From contig JADLDO010000028.1 in the NCBI GenBank assembly GCA_020846635.1, positions 310,001 through 374,000 of the forward strand: DNA of 64,000 nucleotides, in the 5' to 3' direction. This document shows positions 25,607 to 34,177 of this stretch, piece by piece. Source of the stretch: Caldilineaceae bacterium (GTDB taxonomy: Bacteria; Chloroflexota; Anaerolineae; Caldilineales; Caldilineaceae). Each line of letters opens with the position of its first letter. Positions within the stretch are counted from its first letter, which is position 1. The notes beneath the pieces are model-generated. The model was given only the letters and a program-made list of their open reading frames with translations, searched no databases and was not told where the DNA came from. The position numbers and the translations under genes are program-made.

Positions 25607-25768
25607 AGGACTTCTCAAAAGTTGCAATTTACGAATACTTTAAGCTATGTCACCCTGCTCACGTAGTGGTGCCCAGAGGGCTCCGAAGCCCAACGCAGTG
25701 AAGGGTCTCTCTGGGGATGTTGGCAGGGAGATTCTTCGCTGCGCTCAGAATGATCTTTTGAGAAGCCT
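25607..25768. mobile_element. MITE-like element with terminal inverted repeats
   Basis: AGGACTTCTCAAAAG (25607-25621) and CTTTTGAGAAGCCT (25755-25768) are inverted copies differing by one base insertion. Inside lie AGAGGGCTCC, as in the palindrome loop, and a GATTCTTCGCTGCGCTCAGA motif, which is also found inside the gene at 38042. No coding sequence is inside, so it would be non-autonomous. Confidence 0.65.
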
Positions 25769-25787
25769 GTGATCTGGAAGCAGTGTG

Positions 25788-25816
25788 TTGACAGGCCATG
25801 TGACACATGCTATGCT
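25788..25816 (+). promoter_or_regulatory. Sigma70-type promoter of the dGTPase island
   Basis: TTGACA (25788-25793), 17 bases, TATGCT (25811-25816). It lies just outside the right end of the MITE-like element and reads toward the genes at 26086 and 26579 with a leader of about 260 bases. Confidence 0.65.
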
Positions 25817-26085
25817 GCTAGTACTACCTAAGGGCATCGACTTGGCTTGCAAGAAGGAAGGTCGTTGACTTATAGTCGCTAGGTTAATCCTGTTTTACAG
25901 GATAGATATTTAGGTATATCCTTTTTACTTTAGGCCTGTAATTACAGTACCCCTCAACGGCGTCCCGCAATATTATAATCAATGCTGCTGCAACTTCTCG
26001 GTGACTAGTTGTTCTTAGCCTCATTGGGAAAAGGTCTTATCGCTGAAAGCTGGCGTATCTAGTCAAGAAAGGGGTTTCTGACATT

Positions 26086-26391
26086 ATGCATGAGAAGAGT
26101 GCTCTCAAACCGCAATGTTTGTCTGGCGAGTACGGACCAGCTTTAGAGAGGCAATTGGAACAGGAAATACTAAACCTGGCGTTGCCCTTCCCTAAAGGCA
26201 TAGAGTTCGATACGTTACTCAATGCACTGCAACAAAAGAAAAGTAAGCACGGCACTGACAAAGTTCGAGTAGCCATTTGGCGGTTAATTGATCGCGGCAT
26301 TCTCGAACTTACAGTTGAACGTCGCCTGCGAGTGACCGGCTTACATGACATCAATGAATACATGCCCTATTTGCGACAGGTCGAAAGCTAG
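26086..26391 (+). CDS. Small hypothetical protein, winged-helix-like
   Basis: 101 residues, no family recognised. The middle (FDTLLNALQQKKSKHGTDKVRVAIWRLIDRGILELTVERRLRVT) reads like a winged helix: helices, then a hairpin with basic residues. A DNA-binding or adaptor role is therefore possible. The ATG at 26086 has AAAGGGG about 11 bases upstream. Base use is AT-richer than the flanking core genes and like that of the dGTPase gene 187 bases downstream, so both probably arrived together and share the promoter at 25788. Confidence 0.6.
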   Translation: MHEKSALKPQCLSGEYGPALERQLEQEILNLALPFPKGIEFDTLLNALQQKKSKHGTDKVRVAIWRLIDRGILELTVERRLRVTGLHDINEYMPYLRQVES

Positions 26392-26578
26392 CTACCCCTG
26401 ACCTTCTATCGATTGATTTAGTCATAGATAAGCTGTGCTGGCTTATTAACATAGTGGTTCCCCATCTAAAATTTCCGACTGGCTAGAGGTATATCCAGTC
26501 GGTTTGGTTTGGCAACTTTCCAAATAAATAGTCGCTACCCAAATCGCTGCACACATCCTGATTCAAGGAGTAGATGCC

Positions 26579-27979
26579 GTGTCGAACATTCCCCAAGAGC
26601 CACTTTCGCGCCGTGTGATGAACGAGGAAGAGCGGAATGAACGCCCGAACTCTGGTATGGAAAGAACAGATCAGCGCAGTGATGGCGCAAGAGACCGAGA
26701 CCGTGTCTTGCACTCATCTGCGCTCCGCCGCCTTGCGAATGTTACACAAGTAGTAGACCCTTCAGAGGGACATGTATTTCACAATCGACTAACCCACACC
26801 CTCAAGGTTGCACAAATTGGTCGTCGTCTGGCAGAGAAGTTGCGTAAAGAATGCAAAGGGAATCAACCAACTCCAGAGGAGCTAGGTGGAATTGACCCCG
26901 AAGTCGTAGAGGCCGCCGCGCTTATACACGATCTTGGACATCCACCTTTCGGGCATATTAGTGAAGAAGTTCTTGATGAATTGGTCGTTAAGTATGGTGG
27001 TAGAACTGACGGCTACGAAGGGAATGCTCAATCATTTAGAATTGTAACCAGACTTGAAGTTCACCGTGATGATCTAGAAGGTCTCAATCTGACGCGGGCG
27101 ACGCTGAATGCTATCTTGAAGTATCCGTGGCCGCGTCATACGAAGGAAATGGACGAGCGAAAACATAAGAAATGGGGAGCCTATCGGGACGACAGCGGAT
27201 GCTTTGATTGGGTGAGAATGCCCTGTGGAGCAACCCTTGAACGTACAATAGAGGCAGAGATAATGGACTGGGCCGATGATATAGCCTTTTCTGTTCATGA
27301 TTTGGAGGACTTTTACTGTGCGGGCTTAATACCGCTAGACGTGTTGGTCAAAAGAGAAGAAGATCGTGAGGCATGTCTTGGGGGCATCTTTAAGCGATGG
27401 GATGCTCAACCGCGTCAAAAGAAGGAGCATGAGACAGATCGCGCCGCATTCAAACAGGCATTTGAAGAACTTACTGAGCTACTGCCGATTAATCAACCAT
27501 TTACGGGTACAGTTGAGCAAAGAGGACTTCTTCGCAATACAACATCCAACATAATCAATCGGTATGTCACTAATACGTCCATCAAGCCCGATCTAGCGAG
27601 TACTCAACTTCTGCATATTCCACCGGAACTATTGATGGAGGTCAAAGTACTAAAGGAATTGATCTGGTATTACGTGATCGACAATCCAGCTTTAGCAACA
27701 CAGCAATATGGCAAGGCAGAAGTCATCAAAAAGCTGTTTGAGATATACTGGGACGTCATGGAACCAAATTCAAAGTGGGTCTATATACTTCCTAAGCGTT
27801 ACCAGGATCGCTTCGAGACAGAAGTGCAGCCACTGACTGGACCAGAATTTCAATATGGGAAAGCTAGACTAATAGCCGATATCATCGCCAATTTCACCGA
27901 CCAGGAAGCTCTTGTCACATACCGCCGACTGACTGGAATGAATCCAGGATCACTGATCGATATGCGTTCACCTCGCTAG
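26579..27979 (+). CDS. dGTPase-like HD-domain triphosphohydrolase
   Basis: Probable dNTP triphosphohydrolase, cutting dGTP or related nucleotides to nucleoside and triphosphate. The Dgt pattern is clear: RDRVLHSSALRRL, NRLTHTLKV with metal ligand His73, the His117-Asp118 pair in LIHDLGHPPFGH, YEGNAQSFRIVTRLE, and MDWADDIAFSVHDLED with the last metal aspartate near residue 233. It has 466 residues, and the HD core is complete. The GTG at 26579 has AAGGAG eight bases upstream. It is AT-richer than its neighbours and lies beside a defence-gene relic. Some dGTPases protect against phage by draining dNTPs, so a defence role is plausible but unproven. Confidence 0.9.
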   Translation: MSNIPQEPLSRRVMNEEERNERPNSGMERTDQRSDGARDRDRVLHSSALRRLANVTQVVDPSEGHVFHNRLTHTLKVAQIGRRLAEKLRKECKGNQPTPEELGGIDPEVVEAAALIHDLGHPPFGHISEEVLDELVVKYGGRTDGYEGNAQSFRIVTRLEVHRDDLEGLNLTRATLNAILKYPWPRHTKEMDERKHKKWGAYRDDSGCFDWVRMPCGATLERTIEAEIMDWADDIAFSVHDLEDFYCAGLIPLDVLVKREEDREACLGGIFKRWDAQPRQKKEHETDRAAFKQAFEELTELLPINQPFTGTVEQRGLLRNTTSNIINRYVTNTSIKPDLASTQLLHIPPELLMEVKVLKELIWYYVIDNPALATQQYGKAEVIKKLFEIYWDVMEPNSKWVYILPKRYQDRFETEVQPLTGPEFQYGKARLIADIIANFTDQEALVTYRRLTGMNPGSLIDMRSPR

Positions 27980-27994
27980 GGCCAATAGACCCTC

Positions 27995-28570
27995 TTAATC
28001 ACCCAGCCCAAATCGTGTGATCAACCTCCACTCTCCACCCACCGCTTGTCCCACTCGCCCCATCAAGTCCACTGACTCGGCCATGAAGCCGGGGCCGAAG
28101 TCCATCTCCTGAACCAACGCCTGTGCCTGCTGAAGCCGTTCGGGCGACTGACCATAGACAAGCGTCATGTGGACAAGATAGGGGTCATCCCGGTAGGCGG
28201 GCTTGCCCAGGGGCGAAATCGTGGCGACCAGCGTATCGTGCAACGCCTGGATTGGGGGTGTGGCCGGAACCGTGAGCGCGCCACCGTCGGCCCACCAGTG
28301 GAAGGCTCGCTCGCTGAAACTGATGAAGAAGGGCGCGGTGCTGCGGGTGATTTCTTCGACAAGTTGCTTGACTTGCTCCAGGCTGTCAATGTCGTAAAAA
28401 GTGCCTTTGACAGTGACATGCGCGGGGATGGATGCCACGGTGACTCCCATCTGGTTTCGCAGGGACTCCACTTGCGCGGTCAGTGCTTCGCCGGCAGGAA
28501 CCACCAACGTATAGCAGGAGTAACCAAATTGATCGTTGGTCAAGTCTTTGGAGGAGCGGATTGCGCTCAT
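27995..28570 (-). CDS. 2H phosphoesterase (2'-5' RNA ligase family)
   Basis: Two-histidine phosphoesterase fold of 191 residues. Both signature tetrapeptides are present: H51VTVKG and H134MTLVYG, placed 80 residues apart as expected for ThpR/LigT-like or cyclic phosphodiesterase proteins. Real substrates are unknown; cyclic 2',3'-phosphates of RNA are typical. The ATG at 28570 has AAGGAA five bases upstream on the minus strand. It is convergent with the dGTPase gene with a 15-base gap, and core-like GC returns here, so this is the right border of the island. Confidence 0.88.
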   Translation of the reverse strand: MSAIRSSKDLTNDQFGYSCYTLVVPAGEALTAQVESLRNQMGVTVASIPAHVTVKGTFYDIDSLEQVKQLVEEITRSTAPFFISFSERAFHWWADGGALTVPATPPIQALHDTLVATISPLGKPAYRDDPYLVHMTLVYGQSPERLQQAQALVQEMDFGPGFMAESVDLMGRVGQAVGGEWRLITRFGLGD

Positions 28571-28728
28571 GTTGTTTCCTTTTGAATGGACGGATGCGAC
28601 CGGCTCATTTTACCGGGTCATTTTGAGGCATGTCACATTGACGCAGCCCTGGTTGAGTGCGATAATCGCCACCAATATACACCAATATAGAGAATATAGA
28701 AGTAGCATAGCTTGAAACACGAATTCAC

Positions 28729-30477
28729 ATGCACTTTGACGCGCTAACCCTAGCCTGTGTAGCCCATGAACTGGCGGAGACGCTGACGGGCGGGCGTGTG
28801 CAGCAGGTGTTGCTGCCCGATGCCCACAGCGTCGGCATGGAGATCTATGCCCAGCGCCAACGGCGCTATCTCTTTGCCAGCGCACAACCCAATGCCGGGC
28901 GTGTACATCTCACCGGCCAAAAGCTGCGGCGCGGTGTGGAGCAGGAGACGCCGCTGCTGCTCTTGCTGCGTAAATATGTGCGCGAGAGCATCCTCGATGC
29001 TGTTGTGCAGCCTGACCCCACCGAGCGCATCCTTCACCTCCATTTTGACCACCCTGGCTATGGCATCACCAAGCTGGTGATCGAGCCAATGGGCCGTCTC
29101 AGCAACATCTTGTTGGTCAACGCCAACGGCAACATCCTCGACTGTGTCAACCGCGTGCGCCCCGGTGAGAACGCCCTGCGCGTCCTGATGCCCGGTCGTC
29201 CCTATATCCCACCTCCACCGCAGGATCGTCTGCCGCCGGTGGATGATGGGCGCGAGGGCTACTATGAGGAATTGGCGGCTCTGCTCCAGAGAGAGGACAA
29301 GCTGTGGAGGGCCATCGCCGATGGCATTGCGGGCGCAAGCCCCACGGTGGGGCGCGAGGTCGCTTGGCGCGCAATGAGAGATGCTGATGCGCTAGCCGCC
29401 GCTGCGCCTGTGATTGCGGTCGCCCAGGCATTGCAGGAACTGGAATCGCCGCTGCAAAGTGGGGAATGGTCACCGGGAAACTGGCTGGAGTCTGGCAAGG
29501 TCGTCGGCTACAGCGCCTATCCTATCCACTTTCGCCCCGGCTATACACCCAGCGCGAGCATCAGCGCGGCGATAGAAGCCTATTTTGCAGCCCAGTCCGG
29601 CGCGACCGAGGCCGATAGCGGGCAGGTGGATTCCTACGCAGGTCTACGCAAACAGGCCGCGGCGCAACTGGCGCGCGCGCGGCGGCGCGTGGAACGGCAG
29701 GTCGCAGCCTCGGCGGGCGATGTGCCTGATGCCAACGCCGCGGCCAAACTGCGTACCGAAGCGGAATGGCTGCTGGCGTTGCATACACAGTTGACCCCAG
29801 GCCAAAAGGTATTGGAGGTCGATCTGGGTGAAGGGGAACCGCTGCGTATCACGCTCGACCCTGCGCTCTCACCCGTGGAGCAAGCGCAGCGCAAGTTCAA
29901 GCGGGCGGGTAAACTGGCGCGTGCCGCCGAGTTTGTCCCGGCGCGCCAAGCGCAGTTGAAGGCTGATTTGGCTTTTCTCGACCAACTGGCAACCGACCTT
30001 GCCCTGGCCGAAAACCAGCCCCAAATTGCTACTGTTGTCAGCGAATTGCAGGGATCCGGGCTGCTGCCCCAACGCCCAGGACGCAGCAAAATCACCCATC
30101 CTGCCCAGGAGTTGTTGCGGCTTTACAGCGTCAACGGCGTTGAAATCATCGTGGGGCGCAATGCGCGCCAGAACGATCACATTACCTTTAACGTAGCTGG
30201 CGCTGCCGACCTATGGCTGCACGCCCGCGATATTCCCGGCGCGCATGTGGTGATTCGCTCTGGGGGCCAATCCGTCGATCCAGAGACACTACAAGCCGCC
30301 GCGCAGCTAGCGGCCTACTATTCGCAGCGGCGCGGGGATCGCGCTGTGCCGGTAGCAGTGACGCCCCGCCGCTTTGTCACCCGTGTTCCAGGTGGGCGAC
30401 CGGGGCAAGTCCATGTTCGTCAGGAGGAAACGGTGGTTGTTCCAGCCGAGATGCCGGCAGAGATCATGCACAAATAG
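28729..30477 (+). CDS. rqcH: NFACT protein RqcH (ribosome quality control)
   Basis: Binds peptidyl-tRNA on split 50S subunits and directs alanine tailing of stalled chains. The N-terminal NFACT-N domain begins MHFDALTLACVAHELAETL with VQQVLLPD, GRLSNILLVN and ILDCVNRV. A helical coiled-coil segment covers about residues 310-440. The C-terminal NFACT-R domain has VNGVEIIVGRNARQND and DLWLHARDIPGAHVVI. It is 582 residues, normal for the family. The ATG at 28729 lacks a clear ribosome site and may be translated from a short leader. It stands alone, convergent with the next gene. Confidence 0.93.
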   Translation: MHFDALTLACVAHELAETLTGGRVQQVLLPDAHSVGMEIYAQRQRRYLFASAQPNAGRVHLTGQKLRRGVEQETPLLLLLRKYVRESILDAVVQPDPTERILHLHFDHPGYGITKLVIEPMGRLSNILLVNANGNILDCVNRVRPGENALRVLMPGRPYIPPPPQDRLPPVDDGREGYYEELAALLQREDKLWRAIADGIAGASPTVGREVAWRAMRDADALAAAAPVIAVAQALQELESPLQSGEWSPGNWLESGKVVGYSAYPIHFRPGYTPSASISAAIEAYFAAQSGATEADSGQVDSYAGLRKQAAAQLARARRRVERQVAASAGDVPDANAAAKLRTEAEWLLALHTQLTPGQKVLEVDLGEGEPLRITLDPALSPVEQAQRKFKRAGKLARAAEFVPARQAQLKADLAFLDQLATDLALAENQPQIATVVSELQGSGLLPQRPGRSKITHPAQELLRLYSVNGVEIIVGRNARQNDHITFNVAGAADLWLHARDIPGAHVVIRSGGQSVDPETLQAAAQLAAYYSQRRGDRAVPVAVTPRRFVTRVPGGRPGQVHVRQEETVVVPAEMPAEIMHK

Positions 30478-30479
30478 CC

Positions 30480-30899
30480 CTATTCGATGGCGATGTCGCC
30501 TCGCCGTTCCTCTCGCTTGACCTGCTCTGCGGCCTCGCGGCTCTCTTGATCGCTCTTGGAAAGGAGGCTGTCGATGGCGGCACGCGCGGCTAATAAGCCC
30601 TCGCGGCGCATGGCATAGACATGGATCCAAAAGTCCTCAGAAAGACCCAAGTCGCTGTGCCGCAGTTCCTCCACCAATCCCGTTGCCCCCTCGACCATCC
30701 ACGCAATGCTATTAAAGGCGTTGGCCCGCGCTTCACCTGGGCGGCGCGGGCCGGGACGGTGATATTCCGGTTCATAATCGGCTTGCTCCGCCTTGATGCG
30801 CTCGTTGCTGCCTTGTTCGCCGGTGGGCTGTTCGGGAGGCTGCTGCGCGCTGCTTGGTTGCCTGCCCCTTTTCGGTCGCTCGGATTCTTGCCCATTCAT
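30480..30899 (-). CDS. Hypothetical protein, disordered N terminus
   Basis: 139 residues, no family recognised. The first 60 are Pro/Gln/Glu/Arg-rich and probably disordered. Residues about 62-120 (FNSIAWMVEGATGLVEELRHSDLGLSEDFWIHVYAMRR) look like a compact helical bundle. The C terminus is charged. The ATG at 30899 has GGAGGG seven bases upstream. It ends two bases from the rqcH stop in convergent orientation and lies 49 bases downstream of the next minus-strand gene, so it may be cotranscribed with that acyltransferase. Confidence 0.65.
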   Translation of the reverse strand: MNGQESERPKRGRQPSSAQQPPEQPTGEQGSNERIKAEQADYEPEYHRPGPRRPGEARANAFNSIAWMVEGATGLVEELRHSDLGLSEDFWIHVYAMRREGLLAARAAIDSLLSKSDQESREAAEQVKREERRGDIAIE

Positions 30900-30948
30900 G
30901 GTGAAACCCTCCTTGAACTCTGCCCGCTGCTCGCCCGCCTGCTCACAT

Positions 30949-32082
30949 TTATGTGTGGCGGCTCACCAACACGCGCATCACCGCATAATCGCGACTGCCA
31001 AAACGATACTTATACTCCTCGTCCCCCTGCATAAAGTCAAAGACCTGGTTGCCCACAGCCGTCGCATATTGAATCGTATAGGCCAAGAGCACCCAACCAG
31101 GGCTGAGATGGGGATACGCTTCGGGGTCATAGCCCGAATTGTAGAGGAGATAGCGGCGGTTGTATTCAAAACCCAGCAGTGCCGCTGTTTTTACACCGTC
31201 GAGGCTGAGGAAACAAAGGCGCAGCCACCCCGCATCCTGCATCCGCTGCGCCATGACACCAAAGAAGTGGCGCATCTCCGGCGTCATAAACTCGGCCTTG
31301 TCTGCGCGGCTGGCCTGTTGCAGCGCGACAAAGTCGTCCATCTCTGCTACCAGGTTATGCTCTGGCCCTACATAATAGAAATCGACTTGCGTCTCACGCT
31401 CGGCGCGGCGCTGCTTGCGGCGGATTTCGTGCCGCTGCTTTTTCTCGACTTGCTCTTGCAGATAGGTTTCGTAATGGGAAGGAAGGACAAATTGAGGCGC
31501 TACATCTTCCTGGCGAATCTCCACATGATGGGTGGAATCATCCACCACCGCCGGAAAGTCACGGTAGGTCAGGCTGTCTTCGGGCAGATTACACAGATCC
31601 AACACATCCCATGCCGGTGCATCGCTGCTGCATAACCACGCATAGAAGGCCCGGTAGACCTCCTTCTCCCAACCCTTCGCCGCGAGCAGATCCAGATAGT
31701 CGCTGACTTCGATACAGCCGACCAGGTTGAATTTGCGTTTGCCGCTCCAGCGCCCTGCCTTGGGTGTCACCAAATAGAGCGGCGCAATGCCAACCAGTTC
31801 ATTCGTATCCCCGCGCCGGAAGGCCACAATCCACAGATCGCCTTCTCCCAGACATTCCCACCAAGTTGTCTGCCACTCATAGGTTAAGAAGATGGTGTTA
31901 TAGCGGCTCCGTCGCAGCAGAGCGTTCCATTCTGTCTGGAGCGCTGCAAAGCCATCCGATTGCGGATCATAGACAACTGTGCGTAGCTCCACAGCCTTCT
32001 CATCCGCTTGAAATAGACGCGTGGGGCTTTTACAGTCAGCCTCCTGTGCGTCGGTTTCCATGCAAAGCGATCCCTGGGTCAT
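30949..32082 (-). CDS. BioF2/FemAB-like GNAT acyltransferase
   Basis: Acetyltransferase of the Acetyltransf_6 (CelD/BioF2-like) group, 377 residues from the ATG at 32082. The start is chosen for TAGGAGT five bases upstream; the frame stays open to 32205 without support. Visible marks are FLTYEWQTTWWECLGEGDLWIVAFR near the N terminus, IGCIEVSDYLDLL-like VGCIEVSDYLDLL, a KKQRHEIRRKQRRAER basic helix, and the terminal GYDPEAYPHLSPGWVLLAYTI with FDFMQGDEEYKYRFG. Members work in exopolysaccharide or peptidoglycan modification. Its neighbour, the 139-residue gene, does not clarify the substrate. Confidence 0.85.
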   Translation of the reverse strand: MTQGSLCMETDAQEADCKSPTRLFQADEKAVELRTVVYDPQSDGFAALQTEWNALLRRSRYNTIFLTYEWQTTWWECLGEGDLWIVAFRRGDTNELVGIAPLYLVTPKAGRWSGKRKFNLVGCIEVSDYLDLLAAKGWEKEVYRAFYAWLCSSDAPAWDVLDLCNLPEDSLTYRDFPAVVDDSTHHVEIRQEDVAPQFVLPSHYETYLQEQVEKKQRHEIRRKQRRAERETQVDFYYVGPEHNLVAEMDDFVALQQASRADKAEFMTPEMRHFFGVMAQRMQDAGWLRLCFLSLDGVKTAALLGFEYNRRYLLYNSGYDPEAYPHLSPGWVLLAYTIQYATAVGNQVFDFMQGDEEYKYRFGSRDYAVMRVLVSRHT

Positions 32083-32492
32083 AACTACTCCTAGTAAAAC
32101 GTTCAAACTGCCAATGCCACCAGGCGCAATCCGATTGCGAGCCTGTGGAAAAACAGTCATAAAAACCGATGGCAAATCTAACCATAAACACAACTGCACA
32201 AGCAACTACAAAGGAGTCAAAAAAGCCTCGTAGACGCGCAACAAAAAACGTTGTCTGTCTCGACGCTACGGGAAGTATAGCGTAGCCACGAGCGATCGCC
32301 AAGTAATAGGCGTTCCGAAGGGTATACAGAGGAGGGAGAGTTCACTGGCGCAGAGTCGTGGAGATGCAGAGGGGCAGATATATGCTTGCGATTCCTCAAC
32401 ATTGTCATTTCGCAAATCGACAGCTATGATTGAGGATACAATGTTTCAATCGTCTAACGCCCGGCGCACAACGTGGTGTGTCCAAGCCTGCT
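32083..32492. other. Divergent intergenic region before pdtaS
   Basis: 410 bases between divergent genes. I see a short inverted repeat around CGCTAC/GCGTAG near 32262-32286 and a GCGATCGC palindrome at about 32292, but no firm promoter. Confidence 0.4.
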
Positions 32493-34076
32493 ATGACACT
32501 CGATTCGTTTTTATCACAACTTCATCTATACCCCACAGGCACGCTGCGTGCTCAAGACCAAGAGCAGATTCGCCGTATTAACGCGGCCCTTCCGATTACC
32601 GCGGATGTAAGCCGGGCCGATATTCTGCTCTATGGGCGGCTTTCGAACCAACGCCTGCAAGTTCTGCGCCATGTCATGCCCAAATCCACCTCCTCGCACT
32701 ATCCCGAAGAAATCACCGGGCGCAACGTTCCTGCCGGCGAACAGCCCCTGGTGCTTCATGCCCTGAATCATGGGCGAGGGGGTCGCCGCCAACTGGAGAT
32801 CGTCAGCAGCGGTGCGCCAGTCATTCAGGATGCTTTTCCCGTCTACAGCCCCGATGGCCTGGTGATTGCCGCCTTTGTGGTCGAAACCAACATGATCGCG
32901 CATGAGCGCCAGCGTCGCCGCGACCCCAATTTCCGGCGTGCGGTCTTGTGGCTGCAAACCATGTGCATGCGCGGTGAGTTGGCGGGCGCGGAGGAGATAA
33001 GCCGCTTTGGGCTCTATGATGGCATTTATGTGGTTGACCGCAACCGCATGATTACCTATATGAGTGGCATTACTGCCAATCTCTTTCGCTCGATTGGCCT
33101 GGCAGTGGACATGGACGGGCAGCAAGTCTCCGAGTTGGAGCCACAGGACGATGCATTGGTGGACGAGGTGTTGAACTCCAATACCTGTGTGGAACAGCAT
33201 CACGAAACTGCCGATGGCCGCGTGTGGATACGCAAGGCGCTCCCTTTACACAAATCGCCCACCTGGCGCGTGCTGCGTCTGCGCGCGCCGCGCTGGAGCG
33301 TCTTCCGCGCACAGGAGCGCACGACGGTAGATGCCGTGATGGTGCTGCTTCACAATGCCACCGATGCTGTGGCAAAACAGCGCGAACTCAACGTCAAATC
33401 GGCTATTATTCAAGAGGTACACCACCGCGTTAAGAATAATCTCCAGACCATCGCCGCCATTTTACGCATCCAGGCGCGGCGCGTCCAGGGTGAGGAGGCA
33501 CGCCAGCAGCTTTCCGACGCGGTCAACCGTATCCTGAGTGTGGCTGTGATCCACGAATTTTTGAGCGAGGACGAATACCAGCCCATCAACATCCGTGATC
33601 TCTGCCAACGCATCGCCCACCAGGTGCAGAAGGTGGCGGGCAACCCAGAGCAGGAGATCGCCATCGACATTGTCGGGCCAAACATTCGCCTGCCCTCCAG
33701 CCAGGCAACTCCTGTCGCAATGGTCTTGAATGAGTTGGTGCTCAATGCGCTTGAGCATGGGCTGGCGGGACACAGCCAGGGGCGTATCCTCATTGATTTG
33801 AGTGAAGAAGGTAACATGGTACAGGTGGTGATTCGCAACAGCGGCAGCAGCCTTCCCCCCGATTTTGACCCGCGCCAAAGCCAAAGCCTGGGGCTTCAGA
33901 TCGTGCAGACATTGGTGCAGGATGACCTAAAAGGGGAGCTAAAGATTTCATCGATTATTCCGTCTGTAGATACCCCCGCTGATGATTCTGAAGATGGGGT
34001 GCAAAGCAATGGGGCCATTCATCATGGCACGCAAGCGACGGTGACTTTCCCCAAACGCTCACTCAAGGTTGACTAA
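32493..34076 (+). CDS. pdtaS: Sensor histidine kinase, PdtaS type
   Basis: Cytosolic kinase for the ANTAR regulator next door. No membrane segment. The N-terminal HK_N-like domain (LYPTGTLRAQDQEQIRRINA, SRADILLYGRL) is followed by a PAS-like domain (GLYDGIYVVDRNRMITYMSG). The HisKA_2 dimerisation helix carries phosphoacceptor His in EVHHRVKNNLQTIAAIL near residue 310. The HATPase domain has LNELVLNALEHG near 412 and SLGLQIVQTLV. I start at the ATG at 32493, which matches family N termini; a TTG at 32430 would add 21 residues. Neither has a good ribosome site. pdtaR follows 101 bases later. Confidence 0.88.
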   Translation: MTLDSFLSQLHLYPTGTLRAQDQEQIRRINAALPITADVSRADILLYGRLSNQRLQVLRHVMPKSTSSHYPEEITGRNVPAGEQPLVLHALNHGRGGRRQLEIVSSGAPVIQDAFPVYSPDGLVIAAFVVETNMIAHERQRRRDPNFRRAVLWLQTMCMRGELAGAEEISRFGLYDGIYVVDRNRMITYMSGITANLFRSIGLAVDMDGQQVSELEPQDDALVDEVLNSNTCVEQHHETADGRVWIRKALPLHKSPTWRVLRLRAPRWSVFRAQERTTVDAVMVLLHNATDAVAKQRELNVKSAIIQEVHHRVKNNLQTIAAILRIQARRVQGEEARQQLSDAVNRILSVAVIHEFLSEDEYQPINIRDLCQRIAHQVQKVAGNPEQEIAIDIVGPNIRLPSSQATPVAMVLNELVLNALEHGLAGHSQGRILIDLSEEGNMVQVVIRNSGSSLPPDFDPRQSQSLGLQIVQTLVQDDLKGELKISSIIPSVDTPADDSEDGVQSNGAIHHGTQATVTFPKRSLKVD

Positions 34077-34103
34077 GCACGGTATCAAGTGTTTAATTCT
34101 CGA

Positions 34104-34149
34104 ATGTTTACTATGGATGTTTACATGAAAGTTAACGATGAAAGTTAAC
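34104..34149 (+). promoter_or_regulatory. Short tandem repeats upstream of pdtaR
   Basis: ATGAAAGTTAAC occurs at 34125-34136 and 34138-34149 (period 13), each ending in the palindrome GTTAAC, and ATGTTTAC occurs near 34104 and 34117. They lie in the pdtaS-pdtaR gap and may be a binding site; pdtaR could have its own promoter here. Confidence 0.4.
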
Positions 34150-34177
34150 AGAAATAGTTACCCGGGGAGACAGGGAC

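Larger units (their letters stand above)
25600..26085. other. Intergenic region with MITE-like element and promoter
   Basis: 486 bases. Contains the 162-bp element at 25607-25768, the promoter at 25788-25816 and a short hairpin ATCCTG-TTTTA-CAGGAT at 25887-25903 in an AT-rich leader of about 260 bases before the gene at 26086. Confidence 0.6.

Noticed and set aside
23821..27990. tRNA-Arg 3' end as attachment site of an integrated element
   Set aside because: No direct repeat of the tRNA 3' end was seen near 28 kb and there is no integrase, so the island has no proven boundaries.
11889..32300. HIP1-like GCGATCGC palindromes (near 11890, 17125 and 32292)
   Set aside because: Three or so copies in 64 kb are too few to suggest a functional repeat.
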